Below are positions 63,747 through 64,000 of a stretch of 64,000 nucleotides of DNA, piece by piece. The position numbers and the translations under genes were made by a program. Location: the NCBI GenBank assembly GCA_018644665.1, contig JABGQA010000065.1, positions 1 to 64,000 on the forward strand. Direction: 5' to 3'. A model generated the notes under the pieces. It was given only the letters and a program-made list of their open reading frames with translations, did not search any database and was not told the origin of the DNA. Origin of the DNA: Candidatus Poribacteria bacterium. Its GTDB lineage: Bacteria; Poribacteria; WGA-4E; GCA-2687025. Position 1 is the first letter of the stretch. Each line of letters begins with the position of its first letter.

Positions 63747-64000
63747 GTGATCATCGAGTGGAACGCGCATATGTTCAGTTCGGACACGTCACGGTACCCG
63801 TTCCACCCGCGGGCGGCGTACACGCCGGACGCGTCGCGGTTCGAGGCCGACCCCCTGGCCGCCTACGTGGAGCGGATGGAGGCGTTCGGGATCGACCGCG
63901 CGGTCCTCGTGCACCCGGAGCCGTATGGCGACGATCACCGGTTGGTCCTGGACTGCCTCGAGCGCGAACCCGACCGTTTGCTGGGGACGAGTCTGTTCTA
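63747..64000 (+). CDS. Amidohydrolase-2-like protein, truncated by window end
   Basis: GTG-start frame: VIIEWNAHMFSSDTSRYPFHPRAAYTPDASRFEADPLAAYVERMEAFGIDRAVLVHPEPYGDDHRLVLDCLEREPDRLLGTSLF. Confidence 0.65.
   Translation, partial: MIIEWNAHMFSSDTSRYPFHPRAAYTPDASRFEADPLAAYVERMEAFGIDRAVLVHPEPYGDDHRLVLDCLEREPDRLLGTSLF

Overview
High-GC bacterial window, read as accessory or symbiont-type genome. An assignment near Candidatus Poribacteria is only inferred, from secreted WD40 proteins ending in 'LPNYPNPFNPETW...' FlgD/Por-like tails plus eukaryote-like repeat proteins; it is not proven. No rRNA, tRNA or CRISPR array was recognised. Main contents: (1) a tandem array of WD40 genes at 4.7-17.7 kb: four paralogous secreted ~14-repeat proteins with FlgD/T9SS-like C-termini, then two paralogous 7-repeat lipoproteins, then the decayed tail of another copy at ~19.3-19.5 kb fused to a frameshifted pseudogene; (2) an acyl-CoA/acetate operon at 25.3-30.3 kb; (3) an ECF sigma factor translationally coupled to an uncharacterised two-repeat protein, beside two tandem membrane-bound class III cyclases; (4) a Vsr-like endonuclease fused to a C5-cytosine methyltransferase, whose Vsr domain appears to have lost its zinc ligands; (5) a four-gene minus-strand cluster at 50.1-53.7 kb with three paralogous 'three-Cys-motif' (Gp37/Gp68, DUF5131) proteins around one TcmP-like partner, divergent from a cytosolic 14-repeat WD40 gene; this is my best candidate for an under-described system; (6) GH74, beta-helix, heparinase-like, penicillin acylase and other catabolic genes. 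A two-hairpin repeat with compensatory stem changes occurs at 24.5 kb and 39.5 kb, each time just downstream of, or at the end of, a minus-strand gene. All family calls are by eye from the provided translations; no searches were run.
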